A DNA stretch of 64,000 bases. Source: Flavobacterium algicola (GTDB lineage: Bacteria; Bacteroidota; Bacteroidia; Flavobacteriales; Flavobacteriaceae). The notes below the pieces were generated by a model. It ran no database searches. It was not told the DNA's origin and was given only the letters and a program-made list of their open reading frames with translations. Made by a program: the position numbers and the translations under genes. Positions 44,609 to 53,883 of the stretch are shown here, piece after piece (the first letter of the stretch is position 1; each line of letters starts with the position of its first letter). Location of the stretch: the NCBI RefSeq assembly GCF_022399565.1, contig NZ_JAJTUT010000003.1:806001-870000 (forward strand). The letters are read 5' to 3'.

Positions 44609-45233
44609 AGATAAGAAGTGATTTTATTGTTTGTTGAATATGTTGAATTAAATTTGTTTTGATGTATTCTTCAAAAGCGATTTCAGTCTTTAAATCTAAA
44701 AGATTCTGGAAATAATGCTTATTCATATAGAAATGAAAAAATGTACCTAGAATCGTTGGTGTAATCAAAGGAATTATAATGTCTTTTCTAAAAATCCCTT
44801 TTCGTTGTCCTTCTTCAATAATTGCGGTAATTGCAGTTAAATTTTTCAGTCTGATATCATCAAGAATTTGTAATTTTAAGTCATTTTTACTTCCTGTAAT
44901 TTCATAATGTAAAATTCTGTAAATTCCTTTATTACAATTTATTCGATTAATATAAAGAGGAATTAAACGGTTAATTTTCTCCATCGGCTCTAATTCTTCT
45001 ATAGAAAGATTTTCGATTTCAAATCTTAAATCCTTGGTACGATAGAATACCAAAGCTTCCAACAACTTCTCTTTTGAACCAAAATAGTAAGAGACCATTG
45101 CTATATTAATCTTTGCTTCTTTTGCTATTGTTCTAATAGAGGTACGTTCAAATCCATTCTCTGCAAATAATGTCTCTGCAACTTGAAGTATTTCTAATTG
45201 TTTCTCGTTAAAATCATTCGCTACACTTGCCAT
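44598..45233 (-). CDS. TetR/AcrR family repressor of the efflux operon
   Basis: 211 residues. The N-terminal HTH is typical: ILQVAETLFAENGFERTSIRTIAKEAKINIAMVSYYFGSK, here given in overlapping parts as LFAENGFERTSIRTIAKEA and INIAMVSYYFGSKEKLL. The C-terminal ligand domain is helical. It is the first gene of the tetR-tolC-emrA-emrB unit and is preceded by two palindromes over the promoter, so it very likely represses its own operon until an efflux substrate binds. Confidence 0.92.
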   Translation of the reverse strand: MASVANDFNEKQLEILQVAETLFAENGFERTSIRTIAKEAKINIAMVSYYFGSKEKLLEALVFYRTKDLRFEIENLSIEELEPMEKINRLIPLYINRINCNKGIYRILHYEITGSKNDLKLQILDDIRLKNLTAITAIIEEGQRKGIFRKDIIIPLITPTILGTFFHFYMNKHYFQNLLDLKTEIAFEEYIKTNLIQHIQQTIKSLLIYEN

Positions 45234-45251
45234 AGTTTCTAAATTTGATTA

Positions 45252-45292
45252 CAAAATTAAACAAGTGTTTAATTTAAACGACTGTTTAATTT
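45252..45292 (-). promoter_or_regulatory. Efflux operon promoter with double palindromic TetR operator
   Basis: A -7 element TAATTTTG lies on the minus strand at 45259-45252. Two palindromes overlap or adjoin it. The first has arms AAATTAAAC (45254-45262) and GTTTAATTT (45267-45275) around AAGT. The second has arms TTAAAC (45274-45279) and GTTTAA (45284-45289) around GACT. Their centres are 17 bp apart. The shared TTAAAC-N4-GTTTAA core is a plausible TetR dimer site. Confidence 0.7.
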
Positions 45293-45524
45293 TTATTTAA
45301 CTTTAAATTAACATAGTGTAAAAGTAATTAGGGCTAGAAGATCAGTGGTTTAACTCCATTTAGACCTGTTTTCACAGTAACTATATACTGGTGTTTTGTT
45401 TCTCTACAGCAGTAAAATAGATACTTTATTCCTATCGGTGTAATTGATGGGGTGTTGTTTTTCAGATTTGGATACTGAAAAGTTATATGTTTTTGAAATG
45501 AAAAGAAGTTCAGAATAAAGGAGT

Positions 45525-46412
45525 CTAACTAAATCTCATTTTAAGTTCCAAAGAAATATATTGTATTAAAAGAGGTAAATTCAAAGTTCGGACGGCTTTG
45601 TCCATTTCGATGTGAATTCGATGCAGTAATTCTTTATCTTCTTCCTTTGTTTTGTTCATTACTATCGCTTTTTTTACAATAAGATAGATAGAATGATTTA
45701 ACTTGTTGGTATGTGGATTCATTCTTCTGCGAAACATGGATCCTAGTGAGTTTTGTACAACTCTTTTTTGCACCAGTATTTCATCAATAAAGACAATATT
45801 GTAATTTCTGGCACAACGAAACCAATAATCTAAATCCTCAAAAGCTAAGGTATCATCATAACCATCTAGCGCAATAAAGGTCTCTCTTTTTAGCATTGAA
45901 CTTACAGAGCAAATATATTGGCGATAACCAATTACCGAACTATAAATATCTCCCGAAGGTGGACACGAACTAGCTTTTTTAAATTCGTTAACGGGATAAT
46001 AATATTCGAGGTGTTTTTTGTCGCAGCTAATTAGTTCTGCATTTCCATATACCATTCCAATGTTTTGACAAGTAGGGGATAGAAAAGCCGTTAATTGTTT
46101 TTCAATACAATTCGGAAGTAAAATATCATCTGCGGCTAAGTCAATTATATATTCTCCTTCTGATAATTTAAAAGCATTATTAAAAGTTTTGTTATTGCCA
46201 AGGTTTTTTGAGTTTATAATGAATGGAATTTGAGGATGTTGCAATAACCACTTTTCAATAACAAATTTTGAATCATCAGTGCTAGCATCGTCAGCAATAA
46301 TTAATTCAATGTTTGAGTAATTTTGATCGAGAACCGAATTCAATGATTCAATCACAAATTCACTGTGATTATAACACATACAAATAACAGTTACTAAAGG
46401 TTTTGATTGCAT
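45525..46412 (-). CDS. Glycosyltransferase family 2
   Basis: 295 residues. The GT-A fold has VTVICMCYNHSEFVIESLNSVLDQ, the nucleotide-binding LIIADDASTDDSK and a second Asp-rich motif IDLAADDILLPN. The C-terminal third is amphipathic and basic. It transfers a sugar from a nucleotide donor in surface glycan synthesis. It is divergent from the GT4 gene, 46 bases away. Confidence 0.9.
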   Translation of the reverse strand: MQSKPLVTVICMCYNHSEFVIESLNSVLDQNYSNIELIIADDASTDDSKFVIEKWLLQHPQIPFIINSKNLGNNKTFNNAFKLSEGEYIIDLAADDILLPNCIEKQLTAFLSPTCQNIGMVYGNAELISCDKKHLEYYYPVNEFKKASSCPPSGDIYSSVIGYRQYICSVSSMLKRETFIALDGYDDTLAFEDLDYWFRCARNYNIVFIDEILVQKRVVQNSLGSMFRRRMNPHTNKLNHSIYLIVKKAIVMNKTKEEDKELLHRIHIEMDKAVRTLNLPLLIQYISLELKMRFS

Positions 46413-46458
46413 TGGTTGGTATAAAATACTATATTGTGTGCTAAATTAGTACTAATGA

Positions 46459-47583
46459 ATGAAAATACAAAGTAAGATATTTAAAATTGCAATGATAGGC
46501 TACCAGTTGAACGAAGGAGGATTGGAAAAAGTAATGTCGTCTTTGTCTGTTTACTTTGGGAAAAAAGGAATTGAAGTTCATAATATTCTTTTTGTAGATA
46601 ATATTGCTTATCCCTATTCTGGTAAATTGGTTAATATTGGAAAGATGAAAGAGAATAATGAAGGCTTTATAGCTAAACTAAAATTGTTTTCGTTTTTCAA
46701 AAATTACATCTATGAGAATGATTTTGATTTTATCATAGATTTCAGGTATAGGCTCCATCCGCTGCAAGAACTTATTATATCAAAATTAGTTTATAATTCT
46801 AAAACTATATATACAGTACACAGTTCTAACATAAATAATTATTTGCCCAAGTCTCGTTTTTTGACCAAGCAAATTTGTAAATCTGCCTATAAAGTGGTTT
46901 GTGTATCTAAAGGAGTAGCTAATTTAGTAAATCAATATCATCAAATTAAAAATACAGCTGTCATATTCAACCCTATAGATGTAGAAGAGATAAAATCAAA
47001 AGCATTGGAAAGTGTAGATATGATAGCTTCGTATGTGATTTCTGCAGGAAGATTTGATTCTAGTAATGTAAAACAATTTGATGAATTAATAATCTCTTAT
47101 TCCAAATCTGTTTTACCGCATAATGGAGTTAATCTAGTTTTGTTGGGAGATGGAGTACTCAAAGAACACTTAATGAACACCGCTATAAACAGTGGTGTAA
47201 AGGAACAAGTATTATTTCTTGGTTTTGTTGATAACCCATTTAAGTACTTCAAAAATGCTATGTTTTTTGTATTGTGCAGTAAATATGAAGGTTTTCCGAT
47301 GACACTTATTGAGGCTTTGGCTTGTGAGATACCAGCAATTTCTTTTGACTGCCTTTCTGGTCCGAATGAGATTATTAAAAATAAAATAAATGGTCTTTTG
47401 GTTGAAAATCAGAACTTTGAAAAGCTAACAATTGCAATTGATTTACTGTATAATAATGACATTTTGAGAGCTAGTTGTAAAGAAAATAGTTTAGAAAGTG
47501 TGCAATGTTTTTCGTTAGAAAGAATAGGTAAAAAATGGTTAGATTTGATGAAAATTAATAAAAATTCGCGAAATGAACGTTAA
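46459..47583 (+). CDS. Glycosyltransferase family 4
   Basis: 374 residues of GT-B fold. GYQLNEGGLEKVMSSLSVYF is the N-terminal loop, AGRFDSSNVKQFDELI starts the donor domain and SKYEGFPMTLIEALACEIPAIS carries the EX7E-type motif. It is likely a retaining transferase in surface polysaccharide assembly. Its end overlaps the FdtA-like gene by 11 bases. Confidence 0.9.
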   Translation: MKIQSKIFKIAMIGYQLNEGGLEKVMSSLSVYFGKKGIEVHNILFVDNIAYPYSGKLVNIGKMKENNEGFIAKLKLFSFFKNYIYENDFDFIIDFRYRLHPLQELIISKLVYNSKTIYTVHSSNINNYLPKSRFLTKQICKSAYKVVCVSKGVANLVNQYHQIKNTAVIFNPIDVEEIKSKALESVDMIASYVISAGRFDSSNVKQFDELIISYSKSVLPHNGVNLVLLGDGVLKEHLMNTAINSGVKEQVLFLGFVDNPFKYFKNAMFFVLCSKYEGFPMTLIEALACEIPAISFDCLSGPNEIIKNKINGLLVENQNFEKLTIAIDLLYNNDILRASCKENSLESVQCFSLERIGKKWLDLMKINKNSRNER

Positions 47584-47971
47584 GATTATCGAAATACCTA
47601 AAATCACGGAGCCAAGAGGTAATTTGTCTATCATAGAAAAAGATATAATACCTTTTGAAATCAATCGTGTTTATTATTTATATGATGTTCCAAGTGGATC
47701 TGAACGTGGTGGTCATTCACACAAAAACTTACTGGAATTTCTTATTGCATTAAGTGGAAGCTTTGATGTTGTTTTAAATGATGGTAAAGAAAGTAAAACA
47801 ATTACATTAAACAAACCATATGAAGGATTGCTTATCAATCCTGGAATTTGGCGCGAACTGAATAATTTTTCGTCAGGGTCAGTTTGTTTGGTGATTGCTT
47901 CCGAAGTGTATGAAGAAGAAGATTATATTAGAGATTTTGAAGAGTTTGTTAATTTTTCTAATTGTAAATAG
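47573..47971 (+). CDS. FdtA/QdtA-type TDP-4-oxo-6-deoxyglucose 3,4-ketoisomerase
   Basis: 132 residues, a single cupin. ITEPRGNLSIIEKD, RVYYLYDVPSGSERGGHSHKNL, LNKPYEGLLINPGIW and ASEVYEEEDYIRDFEEF match FdtA/QdtA. The active-site His pair of the H-x-H motif is kept (GHSHK instead of the more usual HAHK). The enzyme makes the 3-keto sugar used for Fuc3NAc or Qui3NAc. The aminotransferase and acetyltransferase that normally follow are not in this window. It overlaps the tail of the opposite-strand GT2 by 14 bases. Confidence 0.88.
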   Translation: MNVKIIEIPKITEPRGNLSIIEKDIIPFEINRVYYLYDVPSGSERGGHSHKNLLEFLIALSGSFDVVLNDGKESKTITLNKPYEGLLINPGIWRELNNFSSGSVCLVIASEVYEEEDYIRDFEEFVNFSNCK

Positions 47972-48893
47972 TGAAATTTAAGCCTACTTTTTTTAAGTTA
48001 TGTTTAAATTTTAAAAATAAGCGCAAATAAAAACTTGGTAACATTAGTAAGAATCTAATTTTTAAATTTAGATTTTTTGGACTAACATCTTTTAAATAAT
48101 AGTTCATTTCGTCTTTATAGCCAAATGTATAATAACGCAATCCATATTCCATTCGATATATATCGAGAAATTTCTTTAGGTCTGTATTATTTTCTTCATA
48201 AATTTTAAACTGATCAAAATCCATTAATTTCATTCTATTGACATTGTTTTTGGCTAAACTATTTGGAATGTCAAAATTATAAATAGCAGTTATTTTATTC
48301 GTAATAGCAACTGGATGAGAAATACCTAGTTTAGTCCATAATTCTAAATCCTGACCATTGGTTACTCCTGGAATAAATCCTCCATTATTATTTAAAATTT
48401 CTTTAGGAATAGCTAAGCAAGAAGTCCAAGTGATTCTAAAAGGTATATTAGAAAAAAAATAATTTTCGACAATGCCCGAATAGGAGTTTTTAATTCCATT
48501 ATGGTGTGGAACTAGAAAATGATTTTTAGCTGTTTTAATCTTGTAGCGGGAGCAGTACATACCGCAATTAGGGAAACGAAGATATAAATTTGCTAATTCC
48601 TCTAAGTGATTTGGAAACCAAAAATCATCAGCATCTAAAAAAGCAATAAGACTGCCTTTAGATTTTTCAATTCCATAATTTCGAGCTACAGAAACACCTT
48701 GGTTTTTTTGATGGTAAATTAGTATTCGATTGTCATTAATGGACGCAACCTTTGCAACGCTTTCATCATTAGAACCGTCATTTATAATAATGATTTCGTA
48801 ATTATTATAAGTTTGATTCAGGACACTTTGTATCGTATTTTCAATATAATCCGCTTTGTTGTATAATGGAATTATGATAGTAAATAATAGCAT
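47958..48893 (-). CDS. Glycosyltransferase family 2
   Basis: 311 residues. FTIIIPLYNKADYIENTIQSV opens the GT-A domain, with IIINDGSNDES and the DXD-like LIAFLDADDFWFPNHLEEL. The last 40 residues are basic and hydrophobic. It follows the next gene's stop (read 3' to 5' along the strand) by 4 bases, so both form one transcription unit. Confidence 0.9.
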   Translation of the reverse strand: MLLFTIIIPLYNKADYIENTIQSVLNQTYNNYEIIIINDGSNDESVAKVASINDNRILIYHQKNQGVSVARNYGIEKSKGSLIAFLDADDFWFPNHLEELANLYLRFPNCGMYCSRYKIKTAKNHFLVPHHNGIKNSYSGIVENYFFSNIPFRITWTSCLAIPKEILNNNGGFIPGVTNGQDLELWTKLGISHPVAITNKITAIYNFDIPNSLAKNNVNRMKLMDFDQFKIYEENNTDLKKFLDIYRMEYGLRYYTFGYKDEMNYYLKDVSPKNLNLKIRFLLMLPSFYLRLFLKFKHNLKKVGLNFTIYN

Positions 48894-48897
48894 ATTT

Positions 48898-49782
48898 CTA
48901 TTGTTTAAGCTGACATAAATACCCTATTCGAAATAAATTAAAAGCAAATAAGCTGGGTTCTTTTCCTTTTAAGTTTGCCATCAATCTTTTTTCAAATAAA
49001 GAATACAAAGATGTAATTAAGAATGACACTTTTACCTTTTGTAGCAAAAAAACGAGATACATTATTCGAACGTATTTTTTATCGATCTTATTTTCATCAA
49101 ATAAAACTCTCAAATTTTCAAGTGAGTTTTTTGTTTTATTGATGTAAACTAGATTGGTGTCAATGTCATTATGCTCTACAGGATTTTCTATATGATGAAT
49201 ATTACTCTTATGTAAAAGGAGTTGATACGAAAATTGTGTGTCATCGTGTCCGTATTTTGTAAAACTACTATCAAATTTGACTTGATTAAAACAGTTTTTA
49301 GAAATTAAGATATTATTAAAAAGTAATGATTGAAATGGTTTTTTTAATCTATCAATGGATAATTTGTCCTCAATAAATTTGCCATACTTCCATCTTAATT
49401 TTTGATTACCAGAAGGACAAGTGTCAGAGTGCTTTCTACCACCATATACAGCATCATATTTACCGATGTTTTGTACGTAGTCTTTTATAAACGAATTGCT
49501 AATTATACTACAATCACCATCCATTATTATTAAGTTATCGTACTTTGATTTTTGTACTAAGAGATTTTTGTTCTCTCTATAACCTACATTCTTAGTTAGA
49601 ATAGTAAAGTTGCAATTTGAAAGTGAATTTATTTTTTCGTTTTCAATATTTAACTTTGAGTTTGAAGCATCATCTTGAGTTAAAATTTCAAATTCAATAT
49701 CTAGCGAGTTGCATTGTTTGTGTAATTCTTGAACTACGGGATAAAGGTTGTAGTTGTATATCGTTATTAAAATTGAAAGCAT
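48898..49782 (-). CDS. Glycosyltransferase (GT2-like)
   Basis: 294 residues. MLSILITIYNYNLYPVVQEL, the donor motif LTQDDASNSK, LIIMDGDCSIIS, and a late YGHDDTQFSYQL block are typical of GT2 proteins with a galactosyltransferase-like C-terminus. It is the promoter-proximal gene of the pair with 47958-48893 and lies 35 bases downstream of the FtsE-like gene. Confidence 0.87.
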   Translation of the reverse strand: MLSILITIYNYNLYPVVQELHKQCNSLDIEFEILTQDDASNSKLNIENEKINSLSNCNFTILTKNVGYRENKNLLVQKSKYDNLIIMDGDCSIISNSFIKDYVQNIGKYDAVYGGRKHSDTCPSGNQKLRWKYGKFIEDKLSIDRLKKPFQSLLFNNILISKNCFNQVKFDSSFTKYGHDDTQFSYQLLLHKSNIHHIENPVEHNDIDTNLVYINKTKNSLENLRVLFDENKIDKKYVRIMYLVFLLQKVKVSFLITSLYSLFEKRLMANLKGKEPSLFAFNLFRIGYLCQLKQ

Positions 49783-49816
49783 TTAGTTTAATATTTTTTT
49801 TATACTATAAAATAAA

Positions 49817-50500
49817 TTAAACCGTCCTTTGCACCACTTCAAAGATTTTAGAATCTTCACACTTTAATGTTTTGGCTGGATATTTCATTAATAAGGCGTA
49901 ATCATGTGTAGCCATTATTATCGTCTTACCATTGTCATTAATTTTACGCAACACTTCAAGTACTTCAGTTGAAGTTTGAGGATCAAGATTACCTGTAGGC
50001 TCATCGGCTAGAATCAAGTCTGGATCATTTAATAAAGCTCTAGCAATTGCCACACGTTGTTGCTCACCACCAGAAATTTGGTGTGGCATTTTATCTGCAT
50101 AAGTTCTCATACCAACTTTGTCAAGTACTTCATCGATCTTACGATCCATTTCGTCTTTAACAGTCCATCCTGTGGCTTTTAAAACAAATAACATGTTCTC
50201 ACGAATACTTCTGTCTGGAAGTAATTTAAAATCTTGAAATACGATTCCAATTTTTCTTCTCAAAAACGGAATATCATTGTCCTTAAGTCCTACAAGATTA
50301 AATTCTACTATATTTCCTTCTCCATCTCTCAAAGGTAAATCCGCATAAAGTGTTTTCATTAAACTACTTTTTCCTGATCCTGTTTTTCCGATGATGTAGA
50401 TGAATTCACCACGATTAACCTCCAAATTGATGTTTGATAAAATGATTTTATCTTCTTGTGAGATGGTCACGTTTTTTAATGAAAGAATTGGTAGAGACAT
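49817..50500 (-). CDS. ftsE: FtsE-like ABC transporter ATP-binding protein
   Basis: 227 residues, one complete ATPase: Walker [16 protein letters not shown]-loop [16 protein letters not shown], signature ISGGEQQRV, Walker [14 protein letters not shown], switch His in MATHDYAL. The DFKLLPDR Q-loop is an FtsE hallmark. FtsE pairs with FtsX to control cell-wall hydrolases at division. No ftsX is adjacent here, so the call rests on sequence alone. Confidence 0.8.
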   Translation of the reverse strand: MSLPILSLKNVTISQEDKIILSNINLEVNRGEFIYIIGKTGSGKSSLMKTLYADLPLRDGEGNIVEFNLVGLKDNDIPFLRRKIGIVFQDFKLLPDRSIRENMLFVLKATGWTVKDEMDRKIDEVLDKVGMRTYADKMPHQISGGEQQRVAIARALLNDPDLILADEPTGNLDPQTSTEVLEVLRKINDNGKTIIMATHDYALLMKYPAKTLKCEDSKIFEVVQRTV

Positions 50501-50750
50501 ATTATGTATAATTTATTGGGTAAAAGTAAGAAGTTAACGCTTGGATTCAAAATATATTTTATCAATATGTAAGAAGCACTTTTAAAATAGTTTTATTCGA
50601 TCACTTTTAAATTAAGAACAATAGAAAAAGGCATTGTTTTTGCTATAAGTGAACGCGGTATTTTCGGATAAATCGTCATAAAACGGACATTGTTTTACTA
50701 ATGTTTATAATAAATGTGATTTTCAGTTCGTTATAAACCGTATAATGTAA

Positions 50751-50758
50751 TACTTTTG
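50751..50758 (+). promoter_or_regulatory. Bacteroidota -7 promoter element for the TPR gene
   Basis: TACTTTTG matches TAnnTTTG; the ATG at 50782 follows by 23 bases. Confidence 0.55.
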
Positions 50759-50781
50759 AATAGATAAAAAAAACAAACACA

Positions 50782-53700
50782 ATGCGTAAATTTTCTAGGC
50801 TCTACATTCTGTTGGCTTTTGCAAATGCAATGACTCTCTCTGCACAAAAATCAGCTGTATATACTCATGATTTAAAAGACTTCGACAAAGCTGTATTACT
50901 GTACAGAGATGGCCAATTTGCTTCTGCACAAACACTTTTTACAAAAGTATACTTGGCAAATAAAAATCAAGAAGTACTTGCAGACTGCGCGTACTATACT
51001 GCCAGTTGTGCCATTCGATTAAATCGTGGAGATGCTGAGGAATTAATTAATCGTTTTTTAACTGATTATCCTACTAGCGCTAAGAGTAATCAGGCTAATA
51101 TTGAAATCGCTCATTACTATTTCGAGCAAAAAAATTATTCAGAAGCTTTAAAAGCTTTTGCTGCTGTTAATGAATCGCAGTTAAGCTATGAAGGACGCGA
51201 TAAATATAACTTTCAAAAAGGTTATAGTTTATTTGCATCTAATGACAAAAAAGGAGCAGCGACTTATTTTAACAAAGTGGAGAAATCTCCAGTATATAGT
51301 TCTCAAGCTAAATATTACTTAGGTTTTATGGCTTATGAAGGTAATGATTATGCTCAAGCTAATAAATACTTTGATGCTGTTTCCGGAGACGAAAAATACA
51401 AAGAGAAACTTTCATATTACCAGGCTGACATGAATTTCAAGCAAGGTAATTTTGATCAAGCGATTGTATTAGGAGAAAAGGCAATGGCAAAATCCACTCC
51501 TGCAGAAAAATCTGAACTGAATAAAATTATTGGTGAGAGTTATTTTAATCAAAAAAAATATGATAAAGCCATTCCATATTTAACCCTTTATAAAGGTTCA
51601 AGAGGTAAATGGAATAATACTGATTATTACCAGTTGGGATATGCATATTACAAGCAAAATGATTTTGAGAAAGCAATCACGCAGTTTAATAAAATTATTG
51701 GAGGTAAGGACAGTGTTTCTCAAAATGCTTATTATCATTTGGGGGAAAGTTATTTAAACCTCAATAAAAAACAAGAAGCCTTAAATGCTTTCAAAAACGC
51801 ATCAGAAATGTCATTTGATATGGCAATTCAAGAAGACGCAAGTCTTAACTATGCAAAATTGAGTTATGATATTGGAAATTCATACACGAGTACTCCTGAG
51901 GTTTTACTAGGATTTATAACAAAGTATCCAAATAACAGTAATAGAGCAGTTATTGAGAAATTATTAATTGATTCCTATATTTCATCTAAGAATTATACTG
52001 AAGCGCTCGTTTTATTAGAGAAAAATAAAAGACCAGAAAATAAAGGTGCTTATCAAAAAGTAACTTTTTATAAGGGGTTAGAACTGTATACCAACAGAGG
52101 TTATTTGGGTGCTGCAGGAATGTTTAAAAAATCGTTGGAAAATCAAGTTGATGCTGAATTTACTGCCAGAGCAACATTCTGGAAAGGGGAAACGGAGAAT
52201 ATTCTTGATGATTATAAAAATGCATTGCTAAGTTTCAAACAATTTGCAGCAATGAGTGCTGCATCAAAAACACCAGAATATAAAAACATTAATTATAATA
52301 TAGCTTATGGATACTTCAAAGTAAAGGACTACGATCAAGCAGCTATTTATTTTAAGAATCAAATTGATAATTCAAAAAGCGATAAAGACCGTTTAAACGA
52401 TTCTTACTTGCGTTTGGGTGACTGTAATTTTGTTAACTCGAAGTATTATCCAGCAATGGAATCGTATAACAAAGTAATTGAGTACAATGATTTTGATGCA
52501 GATTATGCTTATTATCAAAAATCATTGTGTTATGGTTTTGTAGGGAAGAGTGATAAAAAAATTGAAGAACTTAATAACTTCATCAAACAATATCCAAAAT
52601 CAAACTACAGAGATGATGCATTGTATGAATTGGGTAATACCTATGTGGCCACAAACAAACAAGATTTGGCTATTAAAACGTATGATCGTTTAATAGAAGA
52701 ATATAAAAACAGCTCTTTTATTCCACGAGCTATCTTGAAACAAGGTTTGGTTTATTATAACTCAGACAGAAATGAGTTGGCTTTAACCAAATTAAAGAAA
52801 GTGGCTGCTGCTTTTCCAAAAACACCAGAAGCACTTGAAGCAGTTTCAACAGCAAGATTGATTTATGTAGATAATGGTCACGTTGATGAATATGCTACCT
52901 GGGTACGTACTTTAGACTTCGTAGCTGTTACAGATGCAGATTTAGATAATGATAGCTTTGAATCGGCAAACAAACAGTATAGTCAAAAAAATAATGCACA
53001 AGCTATTTCAGGTTTTAATGCTTATATAGCTAGTTTCCCTAGAGGACTGCATAGCTTGCAAGCTAATTTTTATTTAGCACAAACTTATTTTGCAGAAGGA
53101 CAAGAAAGCAAATCGGTTGCAAATTACGAATATGTTGTAAGTCAATCTCGTAATGAATTTACAGAACAATCATTGACACGTTTGGGTCAAATTTATTTAA
53201 AGAATACTGACAAAACAAAAGCGATAAGTACTTTATTGCGTTTAGAAAATGAAGCAGAGCTTAGTCAAAATAAAATTTTTGCTCAGTCAAATTTGATGAA
53301 ATGTTATTATGATAAAAAGGATTACGCTAACTCTGTGACTTATGCAGAGAAAGTATTGAATGCTTCTAAAATTGATGATAATGTGAAAAGTGATGCTCAA
53401 ATAATTATTGCGCGTTCAGCTATACAGACAGGTGATGAAACGAAAGCTAGAGCAGGATATGCAAAATTATTAACTATTGCAAAAGGAGAATTAGCAGCAG
53501 AGGCTTTGTATTATGATGCTTATTTCAAAAACAAAGATGGTAAATTTGAAGCGTCTAATAGTACCGTGCAAAAAATTGCTAAAAGTTACTCTAGCTACCG
53601 CTATTTTGGAGCAAAAGGATTGGTTGTTATGGCTAAAAACTTTTATGGTTTAAAAGATAGTTTTCAAGCGACTTATATTTTAGATAATGTGATTCAGAAT

Positions 53701-53796
53701 TTTACAGATTTTCCAGAAGTAGTTGCAGAAGCTAAAACGGAATTAGCTGCAATCAAATCTCAAGAGTCTAAAACAAATTCATCGATTCAAAATTAA
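50782..53796 (+). CDS. Large secreted tetratricopeptide repeat protein
   Basis: 1004 residues with a signal peptide (ending TLSAQ). The whole mature chain is TPR and Sel1-like helical repeats, of which I can pick out at least fifteen (YYQLGYAYYKQNDFEKAITQF is an example, given here in parts as YYQLGYAYYKQN and DFEKAITQF). No catalytic domain is visible. It is a periplasmic or outer-membrane scaffold. It is transcribed with a predicted barrel 87 bases downstream, and the pair probably forms one envelope complex. Confidence 0.88.
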   Translation: MRKFSRLYILLAFANAMTLSAQKSAVYTHDLKDFDKAVLLYRDGQFASAQTLFTKVYLANKNQEVLADCAYYTASCAIRLNRGDAEELINRFLTDYPTSAKSNQANIEIAHYYFEQKNYSEALKAFAAVNESQLSYEGRDKYNFQKGYSLFASNDKKGAATYFNKVEKSPVYSSQAKYYLGFMAYEGNDYAQANKYFDAVSGDEKYKEKLSYYQADMNFKQGNFDQAIVLGEKAMAKSTPAEKSELNKIIGESYFNQKKYDKAIPYLTLYKGSRGKWNNTDYYQLGYAYYKQNDFEKAITQFNKIIGGKDSVSQNAYYHLGESYLNLNKKQEALNAFKNASEMSFDMAIQEDASLNYAKLSYDIGNSYTSTPEVLLGFITKYPNNSNRAVIEKLLIDSYISSKNYTEALVLLEKNKRPENKGAYQKVTFYKGLELYTNRGYLGAAGMFKKSLENQVDAEFTARATFWKGETENILDDYKNALLSFKQFAAMSAASKTPEYKNINYNIAYGYFKVKDYDQAAIYFKNQIDNSKSDKDRLNDSYLRLGDCNFVNSKYYPAMESYNKVIEYNDFDADYAYYQKSLCYGFVGKSDKKIEELNNFIKQYPKSNYRDDALYELGNTYVATNKQDLAIKTYDRLIEEYKNSSFIPRAILKQGLVYYNSDRNELALTKLKKVAAAFPKTPEALEAVSTARLIYVDNGHVDEYATWVRTLDFVAVTDADLDNDSFESANKQYSQKNNAQAISGFNAYIASFPRGLHSLQANFYLAQTYFAEGQESKSVANYEYVVSQSRNEFTEQSLTRLGQIYLKNTDKTKAISTLLRLENEAELSQNKIFAQSNLMKCYYDKKDYANSVTYAEKVLNASKIDDNVKSDAQIIIARSAIQTGDETKARAGYAKLLTIAKGELAAEALYYDAYFKNKDGKFEASNSTVQKIAKSYSSYRYFGAKGLVVMAKNFYGLKDSFQATYILDNVIQNFTDFPEVVAEAKTELAAIKSQESKTNSSIQN

Positions 53797-53883
53797 GTTT
53801 AAGAGTAAATAAAAAAGGTAAGTTAAAGCAAAAGCAATCAAATAAGCATTTCGATTTTGATCGAATATCAAAAGAAAAAAAAT

